A DNA stretch of 64,000 nt from CAVPUA01 sp963708805 (GTDB lineage Bacteria > Actinomycetota > Actinomycetes > Mycobacteriales > Jatrophihabitantaceae): assembly GCA_963708805.1 (NCBI GenBank), contig CAVPUA010000003.1, forward strand, positions 2,170,001 through 2,234,000. Direction: 5' to 3'. Under the pieces are notes generated by a model. The model was not told the DNA's origin and did no database searches. It was given only the letters and a program-made list of their open reading frames with translations. This document shows, one piece after another, positions 18,784-31,408 of this stretch. A program made the position numbers and the translations under genes. Position 1 is the stretch's first letter. Each line of letters opens with the position of its first letter.

Positions 18784-20131
18784 GTGCTGTACGCGATCGG
18801 CGTGCTGATCTTCGCCTTCGGCCTGCTCGCGTCCATTGCGTTGCACGAGGTCGGGCACATGGTGCCGGCCAAGAAGTTCGGCGTGAAGGTGACGCAGTAC
18901 ATGGTCGGCTTCGGCCCGACGCTGTGGTCCAAGCGCAAGGGCGACACCGAGTACGGCATCAAATCGATCCCGCTGGGCGGCTACATCCGCATGATCGGCA
19001 TGGTGCCGCCCCGCGCCGACGGCAAGAAGTCGCGCTGGCCGCGCCGGATGGCCACCGCCGTCGAGGAGTTCCGCAGCGCCAGCCGCTCCGAAGTGCTCAG
19101 CGCCGAGGACGAGCCCGGCAGTTCTACCGGCTGACGCCGGGCAAGAAGATGATCGTCATGATCGGCGGGCCGTTCATGAACTTCGTCATCTACCTGGTCC
19201 TGACCGTGATCGTGCTGTACGGTCGTCGGGCTGCGGCACGACGACTCGACCACGACCGTCGCCTCCGTCGAGCAGTTGCGTCGTCCCGGCCAACTCGACG
19301 CGCGACCGAGTCGACGCACGTGCCCGGCCAACGCGGTGATCGCCCCCGCGCTACGGCGTGCTCCAGCCCGGCGACCACGATCAAAACCGTCGCCGGCGCA
19401 GAAGGTCACTTCGTGGGACGACGTCGTCGAGGTGATCGAGAAGTCCGCGAACAAGCCGGTGCCGACTCGTGCATCCAGCGCAACGGCGTGATCCGCGACG
19501 TCACCGTGACCCCGGTCGAGAACGTGAAGTACGCCGACCGGAGGGCACCAAGACCAAGAAGGCCGGCTACATCGGCGTCGAATCGCAGGTGCACACCTAC
19601 TACAAGACGCGAGTCGATCAGCGGCCTGCCCGGCCAGATCGGCATCGCAGGTGCGACAGGGCGTCGACGCGCTCGGCGCCTACCCGTCCAAGATCCACAG
19701 CTTGTGGCAGACGGTGTTCGAGGGCAAGGCGCGTGACCCGAACGGGGCCATCGGCGTCGTCGGCCTCGGCGAGATCGGCGGCCAGGTCGCGTCCGACCAC
19801 TCGATCGACGTCCGCGACAAGATCGCGTTCCTGATCGGCCTGCTCGCCAGCGTCAACCTGCTGCTGTTCTTCTTCAACCTGCTGCCGCTGCTGCCACTCG
19901 ACGGCGGTCACGTCGCGGGGGCCCTGGTCGAGGCGGCGAAGCGGGGTCGCGCTCGGCTGCGGGTGCGCAACACCGTGGCGGCTGACGGCACGGTCCGGAC
20001 GCGGGAACCGATCTACGTCGACACCGCGCAGATGCTTCCGGTCGTCTACACGATCGCGTCGCGTGCTGGTGCTGATGACCCTTCTGGTGGTGTACGCCGA
20101 CATTTTCAAACCAATTCACATGACCGGTTGA
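18784..20131 (+). CDS. rseP: Site-2 zinc metalloprotease of the M50 family (heavily frameshifted)
   Basis: An intramembrane protease that cleaves anti-sigma factors or other membrane proteins. The zinc motif is SIALHEVGHMVPAKKFGVK in TM1. A PDZ domain lies in the middle (YGVLQPGD, TIKTVAG, VTSWDDVVEVIEKSANKPV), and the second catalytic region is NLLPLLPLDGGHVAGALVEA. GTG 18784 has a strong GGAGGT site. At least eight frameshifts fall between 19115 and 20070; the stop at 20131 follows IFKPIHMTG. Position between dxr and ispG matches the usual actinobacterial order. Confidence 0.92.
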
Positions 20132-20165
20132 GGCAACTTCGGATTCGAAAGCGGATACTGGACAC

Positions 20166-21323
20166 GTGACCTCGGTTTCTCTCGGAATGCCCACCGCCCC
20201 TCCGCCCGTCCTGGCCCCGCGGCGCAAGTCGCGCAAGATCAAGGTCGGCACCACCTTCGTCGGCGGCGACGCGCCCGTGTCGGTGCAGTCGATGACGACG
20301 ACCCTGACCTCGGACGTCAACGCGACGCTGCAGCAGATCGCCCAGCTGACCGCGACCGGCTGCGACATCGTCCGGGTGGCCGTCCCGAGCCAGGACGACG
20401 CCGACGCGCTGCCCGCGATCGCCAAGAAGTCGCAGATTCCGGTGATCGCCGACATCCACTTCCAGCCCAAGTACGTGTTCGCCGCGATCGACGCCGGTTG
20501 TGCCGCCGTCCGGGTGAACCCGGCAACATCAAGGCCTTCGACGACAAGGTCGGCGAGATCGCCCGCGCGGCCATGGACGCCGGGGTGTCGATCCGCATCG
20601 GCGTCAACGCCGGCTCGCTCGACAAGCGGTTGCTCGCCAAGTACGGCAAGGCGACGCCCGAGGCGCTCGTCGAGTCGGCGCTGAACGAGGCCGCCCTGTT
20701 CGAGGAGCACGGCTTCCGCGACTTCAAGATCTCGGTCAAGCACAACGACCCGGTGATCATGGTCGCCGCCTACGAGCAGTTGGCCGAAGCCTGCGACTAC
20801 CCGCTGCACCTCGGCGTTACCGAAGCCGGTCCGGCCTTCCAGGGCACGATCAAGTCGTCGGTCGCGTTCGGTGCGCTGCTCTCCAAGGGCATCGGCGACA
20901 CGATCCGCGTCTCGTTGTCGGCGCCGCCGGTCGAAGAGGTCAAGGTCGGGCTGCAGATCCTCGAGTCGCTGAACCTGCGTCAGCGTCGGCTCGAGATCGT
21001 CTCGTGCCCGTCGTGCGGTCGGGCCCAGGTCGACGTCTACACCCTGGCCGAGCGGGTCACCGCCGGCCTAGAAGGCATCGAGGTTCCGTTGCGCGTCGCG
21101 GTCATGGGCTGCGTCGTCAACGGTCCGGGCGAGGCGCGCGAGGCCGACCTGGGCGTGGCCAGCGGAAACGGCAAGGGTCAGATCTTCGTGCGGGGCGAAG
21201 TGATCAAGACGGTGCCCGAGTCGCATGATCGTCGAGACGCTCATCGAAGAGGCTTTGCGCATGGCCGAGGAGATGGGCGACGCGGGTGTCGCGTCCGGCG
21301 CTCCGTCGGTCTCCATCGCCTGA
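20166..21323 (+). CDS. ispG: 4-hydroxy-3-methylbut-2-enyl diphosphate synthase (frameshifted)
   Basis: A 4Fe-4S enzyme that converts MEcPP to HMBPP, the penultimate step of the MEP pathway. The TIM barrel starts with APVSVQSMTTTLTSDVNAT; substrate residues are in VIADIHFQPKY and ISVKHNDP. Cluster cysteines are in SCPSCGRAQVD and MGCVVNGPGEA. GTG 20166. Two single-base shifts: near 20520 (before GNIKAFDDK) and near 21224 (before MIVETLIEEAL). About 385 residues, normal. Confidence 0.95.
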
Positions 21324-21349
21324 GCCGCTCGTCGGGGTAATCTCGCGCC

Positions 21350-22224
21350 GTGACTGCGTTGCAGAGCGGCCCGGCGACTCGCCAGTTCCGCCTGCTCGAC
21401 GACGCGGACGCCGGCGCCGTCCGGTTCCTGGTCGACCGTGACCCGATCGTCAACGCGGTGCTGTCCTCCCGTCTGCGACTGGCCGACTCGATCACGCCGA
21501 ACCGGCTGGGCGGTGACCTGGTCGGCGTCGATGACGCGGATTCGCCGGGCGAGCTCGAGGCGGCCTGCTTCTGCGGCGGCAACCTCTTACCGGTCGGCGG
21601 CCGCGAGGTGTCCTGGGACGCGCTGGCCCACTATCTCGGCGTCCGCCGGCGCACCTGCACCTCGCTGATCGGACGCGCCGAGGCCGTCGAGGTCCTGTGG
21701 CCGGTGCTCGCGCGGTACTGGGGACCCGGCGCGGCTCGATCCGTTCGGCCCAGCCCCTGCTCCTGCTCGACCGGCCGTCGACCGTCACGCCCGACCACTC
21801 GGTACGACCGGCCGAACTCGGTGACCTCGATCGGTATCTGCCGGCGGCCATCGCCATGTTCAACGAGGAACTGCTCATCGATCCGCCGAACGGGGCCGCC
21901 CGGTCGTTGCTCCGGGGGCGGCTGCCGGAGTTGATCGAGGCCGGCCAGGCGTTCGTCCGTTTCGACCGACGCGGTCAGGTCGCCTTCAAGGCCGAGATCG
22001 GCGCGGTGTCGGAGGCGACCTGCCAGATCCAGGGCGTGTGGGTTCGCCCCGACCTGCGCGGGCATGGGCTGGCGACGGCGGCCGTCTCGGCGGTCGTCGA
22101 CTTCGGCCTGCGTCTCGCGCCGACGGTGAGTCTGTACGTCAACGACTTCAACCTGCCCGCCCGCGCGGTCTACGCCAACCTCGGCATGCGCCAGGTCGCG
22201 ACGCTGTCGACGGTGATGTTCTAG
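21350..22224 (+). CDS. DUF4081-GNAT acetyltransferase (frameshifted once)
   Basis: The N-terminal half (FRLLDDADAGAVRFLVDRDP through YLGVRRRTCTSLIGRAEAVE) is the DUF4081 domain. The C-terminal half is a GNAT fold with the acetyl-CoA motif VWVRPDLRGHGLATAAVSAV and ending YVNDFNLPARAVYANLGMRQ. One extra base near 21730 separates the halves (RYWGP-ARSIRSAQPLL). GTG 21350. The gene follows ispG in many actinobacteria. The substrate is unknown. Confidence 0.85.
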
Positions 22225-22226
22225 CT

Positions 22227-22775
22227 CTAGATTCCCAGCGCGCCGAACGCGGCGGTCAGCGTCGCCTCGCGCACCACGGTCAGGTCGTCGGCGCGCTCGA
22301 GATCCCGCAGCGCCGCGTGGATCCCGCCCAGCGCGAACCGCACCCGGGTCCTGGTCGTGGCGTCCGGGCGGCCGGTTCCCGCCAGCTTGCTCGCCAGCTC
22401 GTGAAACATCGGCCAGTTGGCGCGCATCACCGGCCGTTGGGCCATCGAGGGATCGGAGGCGAACGCCTGCACGAGCTGGGCGCTGCCGATCGTCAGCTCG
22501 ACATAACCCGTCAGAAGGTGCCGGCGCTGGTCGATCGACGGACGGGCCGGCACCTCGTCGAGGATGACGCGCAACTGCCCGAACGCGGGCGCGACGAGCG
22601 CGGCGAGCAGATCGTCCTTCGTGCGGAAGTGGTAGTACAACGCCGCCTTGGTGAAGTCGAGCGCCTCGGCCAGCTCGCGGGTCGAGGTCGCCGCAAAGCC
22701 CTTCTCGGTGAACAGGCTCAGCGCGGCCCGCATGATCCGAGAGCGCGTGTCGTCGCGTACCGGCGTCTCCAGCAA
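22227..22775 (-). CDS. TetR-family regulator, divergent from P450
   Basis: An intact 182-residue regulator. HTH region: RIMRAALSLFTEKGFAATST, then RELAEALDFTKAALYYHFRT. The remainder is a helical ligand domain with a TetR_C pattern. The start appears to be TTG 22775; no ATG or GTG lies in frame nearby. It is divergent from the cytochrome P450 gene with a 98-bp gap that contains a 20-bp dyad, so autoregulation and control of the P450 pair are likely. Confidence 0.85.
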   Translation of the reverse strand: MLETPVRDDTRSRIMRAALSLFTEKGFAATSTRELAEALDFTKAALYYHFRTKDDLLAALVAPAFGQLRVILDEVPARPSIDQRRHLLTGYVELTIGSAQLVQAFASDPSMAQRPVMRANWPMFHELASKLAGTGRPDATTRTRVRFALGGIHAALRDLERADDLTVVREATLTAAFGALGI

Positions 22776-22808
22776 GTGGTCACCATCCTCGTGGACTCGG
22801 TCTCAGCC

Positions 22809-22828
22809 TACTTGACGGTCGACAAGTA
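22809..22828. promoter_or_regulatory. Putative TetR operator upstream of P450
   Basis: tacttg-acggtcga-caagta: two perfect 6-bp arms with an 8-bp centre that is itself nearly symmetric. It lies between the divergent TetR and P450 starts, 46 bp before the P450 ATG, where a repressor would block transcription. Confidence 0.6.
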
Positions 22829-22873
22829 AGGACGCAGACTCGACGACGTCACCCACCCGAGGAGAGATCGACC

Positions 22874-24109
22874 ATGACCGGTGCCCAGATCGAATACGCC
22901 TCCGTCGATCTGCGTTCGCCCGAGGCCAGCCGAGACACCTACCGGATCCTGGCGGAGCTTCGTGCGTACGCGCCGGTCTTCTACAGCGACGCGCACCGGG
23001 CGTGGCTCGTGACCTCGCACAAGGACGCGTCCGCCGCGTACACGATGAAGCAGCTGTCCTCGGATCGCATCAATCGCTTGATCGGCGACGACTCGAGCGC
23101 GGTCATGCCGGTGCTGCAGATGATGCGCGACTGGATGGTGGTGTCCGACCCGCCGTCGCACACGCGCCTGCGCAAGCTGGCGGCGGCTGCTTTCAAGCGT
23201 CAACAGATCGCGATCATGGGCGAGCAGATCGAGGCCCGGGTCGACGCGCTGCTCGACGAGTTCATCGCCAGCGGTGAGACCGACCTGATCGAGCACGTCA
23301 CCCACCCGCTGCCCGGCTCGGTGATCGCCCAGCTCCTCGGCGCACCGCAGGAGGATCGCGACCGGTTCCGCGACTGGTCCGACGAGCTCGCACTCGTCGC
23401 GTTCGGCGCCGGCGGGGAGGCCCAGGACGACCGTCACGAGCGCGCCCTGGCCGGCCTGGAAGAGATGTTCACCTACTTCCGCGAACTGGTCGAGCGGCTT
23501 CGCGGAACGGACGGCGACTCGATCGTCTCGGTGCTGCTGCAACCCAGCGCGACAGGGGAGCTGCTCGACGACGACGAGATCCTGTCGATGTGTGCCCTGC
23601 TGCTGTTCGCCGGTCACGAGACGACGATCAACTCGATCGCCAACTCGACGCTCGCGCTGCTCGAGCACCCCGAGCAACTGGCTGCCCTGAAAGCCGACCC
23701 GTCGCTCATCCCCACGGCGATCGAGGAGTTGCTGCGCTACGACGGCCCGATCAAGACCATCATCAGGTACGTGACGAGCGACGTCGAGATCGGCGGCCAA
23801 ACGATCAAGGCCGGCGAGCGCGTCTACCTTCTCAATGCCGCCGCCAACCGCGATCCGGCGGTCTTCGCCGACCCCGACTCGCTCGACATCCGGCGCAGCC
23901 CCAACCCGCACATCGCCTTCGGGCGGGGGATCCACGCCTGTATCGGCGCCCAGCTCGCCCGGCTCGAGATGCGCATCGCCGTCGAGAAGATCATCCAGCG
24001 GCTGCCGAACCTGCGCCTGGCCGAGGGTGAGATCCACTGGCACGAATCGCTGGCCGCCCGGGCGATGGACACCTTGCACGTCGAGCATGACGCCGCTCCT
24101 CGCAGCTGA
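22874..24109 (+). CDS. Cytochrome P450
   Basis: A soluble bacterial P450 monooxygenase of 411 residues, intact. I-helix oxygen-binding motif LFAGHETTINSIANS, ExxR in AIEELLRYDG, and haem-Cys loop HIAFGRGIHACIGAQLARLE (Cys near residue 357). ATG 22874 follows GAGGAG. A 3Fe-4S ferredoxin starts 12 bp after the stop and is the obvious electron donor; no ferredoxin reductase is in the window. Substrate unknown. Confidence 0.95.
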   Translation: MTGAQIEYASVDLRSPEASRDTYRILAELRAYAPVFYSDAHRAWLVTSHKDASAAYTMKQLSSDRINRLIGDDSSAVMPVLQMMRDWMVVSDPPSHTRLRKLAAAAFKRQQIAIMGEQIEARVDALLDEFIASGETDLIEHVTHPLPGSVIAQLLGAPQEDRDRFRDWSDELALVAFGAGGEAQDDRHERALAGLEEMFTYFRELVERLRGTDGDSIVSVLLQPSATGELLDDDEILSMCALLLFAGHETTINSIANSTLALLEHPEQLAALKADPSLIPTAIEELLRYDGPIKTIIRYVTSDVEIGGQTIKAGERVYLLNAAANRDPAVFADPDSLDIRRSPNPHIAFGRGIHACIGAQLARLEMRIAVEKIIQRLPNLRLAEGEIHWHESLAARAMDTLHVEHDAAPRS

Positions 24110-24121
24110 GAGGATCGGATC

Positions 24122-24340
24122 GTGAGCACTCCTGAAGACACCGGACTGCGCGTGATCGCGCGGCGCGAGACGTGCGAGGGCAACGCGTACTGCATGATGA
24201 CCGCCCCGGATCGCTTCGTCCTGGACGAGGATTCACGCGTCGTCGTCGAGGAGGCCGAGATCTCCGAGCAGGACTACGAGACGGTGGCCAAGGCCGTCCG
24301 CGAGTGCCCGACCCAGTCCTTGCGCATCGAAGGCTTCTGA
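24122..24340 (+). CDS. 3Fe-4S ferredoxin, P450 partner
   Basis: 72 residues, intact. The cluster ligands are in ETCEGNAYCMM and near the end in VRECPTQSLRIEG; this spacing is that of the single-cluster 3Fe-4S ferredoxins that feed actinobacterial P450s. GTG 24122, 12 bp after the P450 stop, so the two are co-transcribed. Confidence 0.93.
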   Translation: MSTPEDTGLRVIARRETCEGNAYCMMTAPDRFVLDEDSRVVVEEAEISEQDYETVAKAVRECPTQSLRIEGF

Positions 24341-24357
24341 GCGAGCGCGTTCTTCGC

Positions 24358-24423
24358 CGAGTGGTCACCTTCGCGCCGAGTGGCCACCCGTGAGCGACCA
24401 CTCGCGCCGCAATCGGCCACTCA
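24358..24423. repeat. Four-decamer repeat element, copy A
   Basis: Four copies of a CGAGTGGYCR decamer: forward at 24358-24367 and 24377-24386, then reverse at 24395-24404 and 24414-24423. Start-to-start spacing is 19, 18 and 19 nt. The spacers show no pattern of their own. The element lies between the ferredoxin stop and the HAD start. The same architecture recurs at 31409-31475. Confidence 0.75.
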
Positions 24424-24469
24424 CTCGAGATTGACCGGTCGTGTCAGAGGCGCCTCCTAGGGTGACCCC

Positions 24470-25160
24470 ATGAGCGAGATCGACGCGGTCATCTTCGACT
24501 GGGGCGGCACGCTGACGCCGTGGCACGAGATCGACGTCCGGGCCTCCTGGTTCGCGGCGGCCGGCGACGACGAGCGGGCCGTCCGGCTGCACGAAGCCGA
24601 ACTCGCGGCGTGGGCGGCGTCGCGGGACGAACAGCGAAGTGCCTCGCTGGCCGACGTGCTGGCCGCGGCGGGTGTCGACGAGGACGACGCGTTCCTGGCG
24701 GGCTATCACGGCTGGTGGGAGCCGCACACGCTCACTCGACCCGGATGTGCCGGCCCTGTTCGCCGGACTGCGTGAGCGCGGCATCCGGATCGGCGTGCTG
24801 TCGAACACGCTGTGGCCCCGTGCCGTGCACGAGGAGATCTTCGCCCGGGACGACGTACTGGCCCTGATCGACGGTGCTGTCTACACCTCCGAGGTGCCCT
24901 GGACGAAGCCACATCCCGAGGCGTTCCTGGCGGCGCTGGCGCGCGGTCGGGGTCAGCGATCCCGGCCGGGCGGTGTTCGTCGGTGATCGTCCCTTCGACG
25001 ACATCCACGGGGCGAAGTCGGTCGGCATGCGAGCGGTGCTGGTTCCGCACAGCGCCATCCCGCCCGAGCAGCGGGGCCACGTCGAGGGTGAGCCGGACGC
25101 GGTGATCGACCGGCTGGCCGACCTGCTCCGATCATCGACGGGTGGTTGGGAGCGAACTAG
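24470..25160 (+). CDS. HAD-family hydrolase (frameshifted)
   Basis: HAD motif I is VIFDWGGTLTPW, with DxGGT where most members have DxDGT; motif II is IGVLSNT; the motif III lysine is in PWTKPHPEAFL; motif IV is VFVGDRPFDDIHGAKSVG. Probably a phosphatase acting on a small metabolite. ATG 24470. Frameshifts lie near 24740 (before DVPALFAGLRE), near 24950 (before VGVSDPGRAV) and near 25130 (before IIDGWLGAN). The TAG stop at 25158-25160 overlaps the stop of the convergent gene in a shared CTAG. Confidence 0.85.
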
Positions 25161-26127
25161 ATGCCGGGGAAGGCCACCGTCGGAGTCGCCGGCGTCACGA
25201 GGCGGCGCCACTGGACGCCGCGTACCGCCGAGTCGGTGAGCGCGGACAGTGCGAGCGCGCGGACGTCGGCCGTCGCGTCGTCGATCGACGTCAGGTACCG
25301 CCACGCCGAGGCGCAGGCGGTCTCGAGGCGCAGCGCGAGCTGCTGGGCGGCAGCGGCATCAGTGAGCGCGAACGGCAGCGGGTAGCTCGCCCGTGGCTCG
25401 ACCGGGGCCACGCCCAGGCCGGCCAGCTTCTCGGCGTTCGCGTTCGCCCCGTCACGGTGCGCCTGCTCGCAGGTGTGGGCGAGCGCGATCTGCGCGGCGT
25501 CCGTGAGCTTCGGTCCGAGCGCGCCGTATCCGAAAGCGGCTGCGTACTCGGCGGCGACGGCCTGCTGCCACGCGTCGGTGGCCGAATCCGGAGCGGGCGT
25601 CGCGGTCGGCTGAGACCGAGCCGCAGTGGGAGCCGCAGTGGGAGTCGGAGTCGGAGTCGTCACGACAGCAGCACCACGTGGCTCGCCTCGCAGGCCGAGA
25701 TGCTCGCGAACAGGGCCGCGAGGGCGCCGCTCGCCTGCGCCGACGCGGTCGCGGCGGCGCTCTGGGCCGCTTTCTCGGCCGCGAGCAGGTCGGCCGGGTT
25801 GGGCGCCGTGGTCGCGGTCGGCGAGCTCGTGGCGGTCGGTCGCGGTGCCGTCGCTCGATCGACGAGCGCCTGCAGCGCCGCGCGATGAGCCTCGTGATCG
25901 GCGCGGATGGGGGCCAGCGTCGTCGCGCCGGCAGTGATGGCCGCGTCCAGCGACGCGAGCAACTGCTGCTCGCGGGCGAGCGCCGCGACCAGCGACGCCG
26001 GCGGCGTTTCGCGGGGCACGTGACGGTGTCGGGTGGCGCCGACAGCCAGGCCCGCCCCTCCGGCCGCGACGACCGTGCCCACGCCGAGACCCAGTCCGAG
26101 CAGCCGACGGCGCGTGATCAGTCCCAT
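25157..26127 (-). CDS. DUF4439 ferritin-like protein with Tat-type leader (frameshifted once)
   Basis: The N-terminus MGLITRRRLLGLGLGVG has a twin-arginine-like signal with a hydrophobic stretch, so export is likely. Two helical ferritin-like regions follow: LAREQQLLASLDAAI with DHEAHRAALQALVD, and WQQAVAAEYAAAFGYGALG with YPLPFALTDAAAAQQLALRL. A Thr/Pro linker joins them. One indel near 25668 lies just before this linker (VVLL/VVTTPTPT). The family is actinobacterial, commonly beside rimP-nusA as here, and uncharacterised. Confidence 0.82.
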
Positions 26128-26259
26128 GAGGCCACCAGTGTCGCAAATGCGCCTGGCGTTCACCGGTGGCCGGCCGCCGCGTGACCTACACTCGGACGCG
26201 ACCAGTACCCGCACTACGGGTGACGGGTGCACAACTGCACACTGAGACAGGAGCGAACG

Positions 26260-26804
26260 ATGCCCGCCGCGAGCGAATCTCGCCGCCACCTGCTCGAGGT
26301 GCTCACGCCGGTCGTCGTCCGGCCTCCAGCTCGATCTCGAAGACGTGCAACGTCTCCGTCGTCGGGCGGCGCAGCGTCGTCCGCGTGATCGTCGACGGTG
26401 ACGACGGCGTCGATCTCGACGCCGTCGCCGACGTCAGCCGGGCAGTGTCCGAGGCGCTCGACGCCGATGCCGGCGACGGCTTCGCCGGGCCCTACGTCCT
26501 CGAGGTCAGCTCGCCCGGCGTCGACCGGCCGCTGACCGAACCACGCCACTGGCGCCGGGCCGCGGGACGGCTGGTCACGGCGCCCGTCGACGGCCTGCCG
26601 ATCACGGGGCGGGTGCTGAGCGCCGACGGCGACGGCGTCGCCTTCGACGATCGACGGCGCGACGCGAGTCGTGCCGCTGGAGTTCGCTGGGTGCCGGGCA
26701 AGGTCCAGGTCGAGTTCAACCGGCCCGGGCCAACGACCCAGGCCGATGTCGACAGCGACGACGAGCCGACGACGAGACCGACGAGCGAAGCGGGCGATGA
26801 GTGA
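26260..26804 (+). CDS. rimP: Ribosome maturation factor RimP (frameshifted)
   Basis: Helps 30S subunit assembly around S12. MPAASESRRHLLEVLTPVV is the N-terminus. The core reads RRSVVRVIVDGDDGVDLDA, ADVSRAVSEALDAD and the family hallmark YVLEVSSPGVDRPLTEPRHW. ATG 26260 has AGGAG upstream. Frameshifts lie near 26318-26345 (two small events around LQLDLEDVNV) and near 26685. The stop overlaps the nusA start (TGATG). Confidence 0.92.
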
Positions 26805-27849
26805 TGGTGGCCGTCGACATCTCCGCGCTGCGCAGCATCGAGCGCGAGAAGGAGATCCCGTTCGAGCAGCTGATCGACGCTCTCGAGGGCGCGCTGCTCA
26901 GCGCCTACAAGCACACGCCGCACTCGATGCCGCACGCCCGGGTCGTCGATCGAGCGCAAGACCGGCGAGGTCACCGTCTGGGCGCAGGACTTCAACGCCG
27001 AGGGCGAGCTGATCGAGGAGTACGACGACACGCCCGACCGACTTCGGCCGGGTCGCCGCCATGACCGCCCGCCAGGTGATCCTGCAGCGGCTGCGCGACG
27101 CCGAGCACGACCAGACCTACGGCGAGTACTCCGGACGCGAGGGCGACATCGTCACCGGCGTGATCCAGGCCGACGCCCAGGCGGCCAGCCGCGGTCTGGT
27201 GATCGTCGACATCGGCAAGATCGAGGCGATCCTGCCGAGCGCCGAGCAGGTGCCGGGCGAGGAGTACACCCACGGCACCCGGATCAAGTGCCTGGTCGTG
27301 GGCGTCTCGCGCGGGCATGCGCGGACCGCAGGTCACGCTGAGCCGCACCCATCCCAACCTCGTCCGCAAGATCTTCGCCCTCGAGGTGCCCGAGATCGCC
27401 GACGGCAGCGTCGAGATCGTCGGCGTCGCCCGCGAGGCCGGCCACCGCAGCAAGATCGCCGTGCGCAGCACCGTCGCCGGGCTGAACGCCAAGGGCGCCT
27501 GCATCGGACCGATGGGCCAGCGCGTCCGCAACGTCGTGGCCGAGCTGCACGGCGAGAAGATCGACATCATCGACTGGTCGGACGATCCGGCCACGCTGGT
27601 CGGCAACGCGCTGTCGCCGGCCAACGTCGTCGAGGCCGAGGTGGTCGACGCCGAGGCGCGGTCGGTTCGCGTCGTCGTTCCCGACTACCAGCTGTCGCTG
27701 GCAATCGGACGAGAAGGGCAGAACGCCCGATTGGCCGCTCGGCTGACCGGTTGGCGCATCGACATCCACAGCGATGCCGCCGCGACGTCGACGCCGCGTC
27801 TGCCAGCGCGGCGCGGTCGGACGGCGACACGCCCGAGCGCGAGGGGTAG
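26804..27849 (+). CDS. nusA: Transcription termination/antitermination factor NusA (frameshifted)
   Basis: Binds RNA polymerase and nascent RNA. Domains in order: N-terminal ALRSIEREKEIPFEQLIDAL, S1 (EGDIVTGVIQADAQAASRGL), and two KH domains (LSRTHPNLVRKIFALEVPEI; AKGACIGPMGQRVRNVVAEL; YQLSLAIGREGQNARLAARL). About 345 residues, the short actinobacterial form without acidic repeats. The frame breaks at 26948 (an extra G in gtc-g-atc), near 27040, near 27315 and near 27775. The start is ATG 26804, with GTG 26807 as alternative. Confidence 0.95.
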
Positions 27850-27859
27850 ACTTCGCAAG

Positions 27860-28234
27860 TGGCCGTCCGAACGACGGCGGTTTCGGACCACGTTCCCGTC
27901 CCTCGCACCGACGAAATCGGCGCCGGACACGGACGTGCGTCGGATGCCGCCGAAAGGCGCCGGCCAGCGATTTGCTCCGCGTCGTCGTGGCGCCGGCAGA
28001 CATCGAGCACGCCAGCGTCGTCCGACGCTGACGTCCTCGTCGTGCCGGACCCGCGCAGGCGTGCGGCCGGTCGGGGAGCCTGGGTGCATCCCGATCCGGT
28101 CTGCGTAGAGCAGGCGATCAAGCGCCGGGCCTTCGCCCGCGCCCTCCGGATCCCGGTGGGGCGGCGGGTGGACGTCCGACGCAGTCGCCGGCTACCTCGC
28201 GGAGTTGGCACGTACCGACCGAACATCGCGGTGA
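27860..28234 (+). CDS. ylxR: YlxR/RnpM-family RNA-binding protein (frameshifted)
   Basis: The family hallmark RTCVGCRRKAPASDLLRVVV is present, followed by DPRRRAAGRGAWVHPDPVCV and KRRAFARALRIPVG. YlxR proteins bind RNA, and in some bacteria modulate RNase P. GTG 27860. About four indels: near 27920 (before RTRTCVGCR), near 28020, and two near 28160-28180 before DAVAGYLAELARTDRTSR. The stop is at 28232-28234. nusA-ylxR-infB is the universal order. Confidence 0.88.
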
Positions 28235-28365
28235 TCATCGATCGCCGCGACCGAGAGTCAGTGAGAAGAAGAGCTATGGGCACTCGATGAAGCGCCAGCA
28301 ATGAGCAACTCACCCGTCTGACGGGGTCGAGCGGGATGCCGCCCGGCCCTCCTTTAAGGAGTCAC

Positions 28366-31237
<2,872 letters not shown>

Positions 31238-31245
31238 TTGGGTCC

Positions 31246-31282
31246 GCCTTCGCGGGTCAGCCTTCGCGGGTCAGCCTTCGCC
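31246..31282 (+). repeat. 14-bp tandem repeat after infB
   Basis: gccttcgcgggtca is repeated exactly at 31246-31259 and 31260-31273, with a partial third copy at 31274-31282. It begins 8 bp after the infB stop and leads directly into the hairpin at 31283. Confidence 0.85.
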
Positions 31283-31340
31283 GTGGGATGCGATTCGTCA
31301 GCTGGTAGAGCGTTTTTCACGCTGTCGAATCGCATCCCAC
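31283..31340 (+). other. 58-nt tRNA-resembling stem-loop downstream of infB
   Basis: gtgggatgcgattcg (31283-31297) pairs perfectly with cgaatcgcatcccac (31326-31340), a 15-bp stem. The loop holds tcagctggtagagcg, which matches a tRNA D-arm, then agcg-tttttca-cgct, which resembles an anticodon stem-loop; tcgaatc near the 3' side resembles a T-loop. It is far too short for a working tRNA. It could act as the infB terminator, or be a degenerate tRNA remnant. Confidence 0.6.
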
Positions 31341-31408
31341 CGCTTCGGCTCCGCTCGGTAGGAGTTCGCTCGGCGGCTTCTTCGCTCCCCGAACTTGGGT
31401 AGCAGGGC

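Noticed and set aside
31283..31340. Functional tRNA gene
   Set aside because: Only 58 nt, no proper anticodon arm plus T arm, and the long helix favours a simple hairpin.
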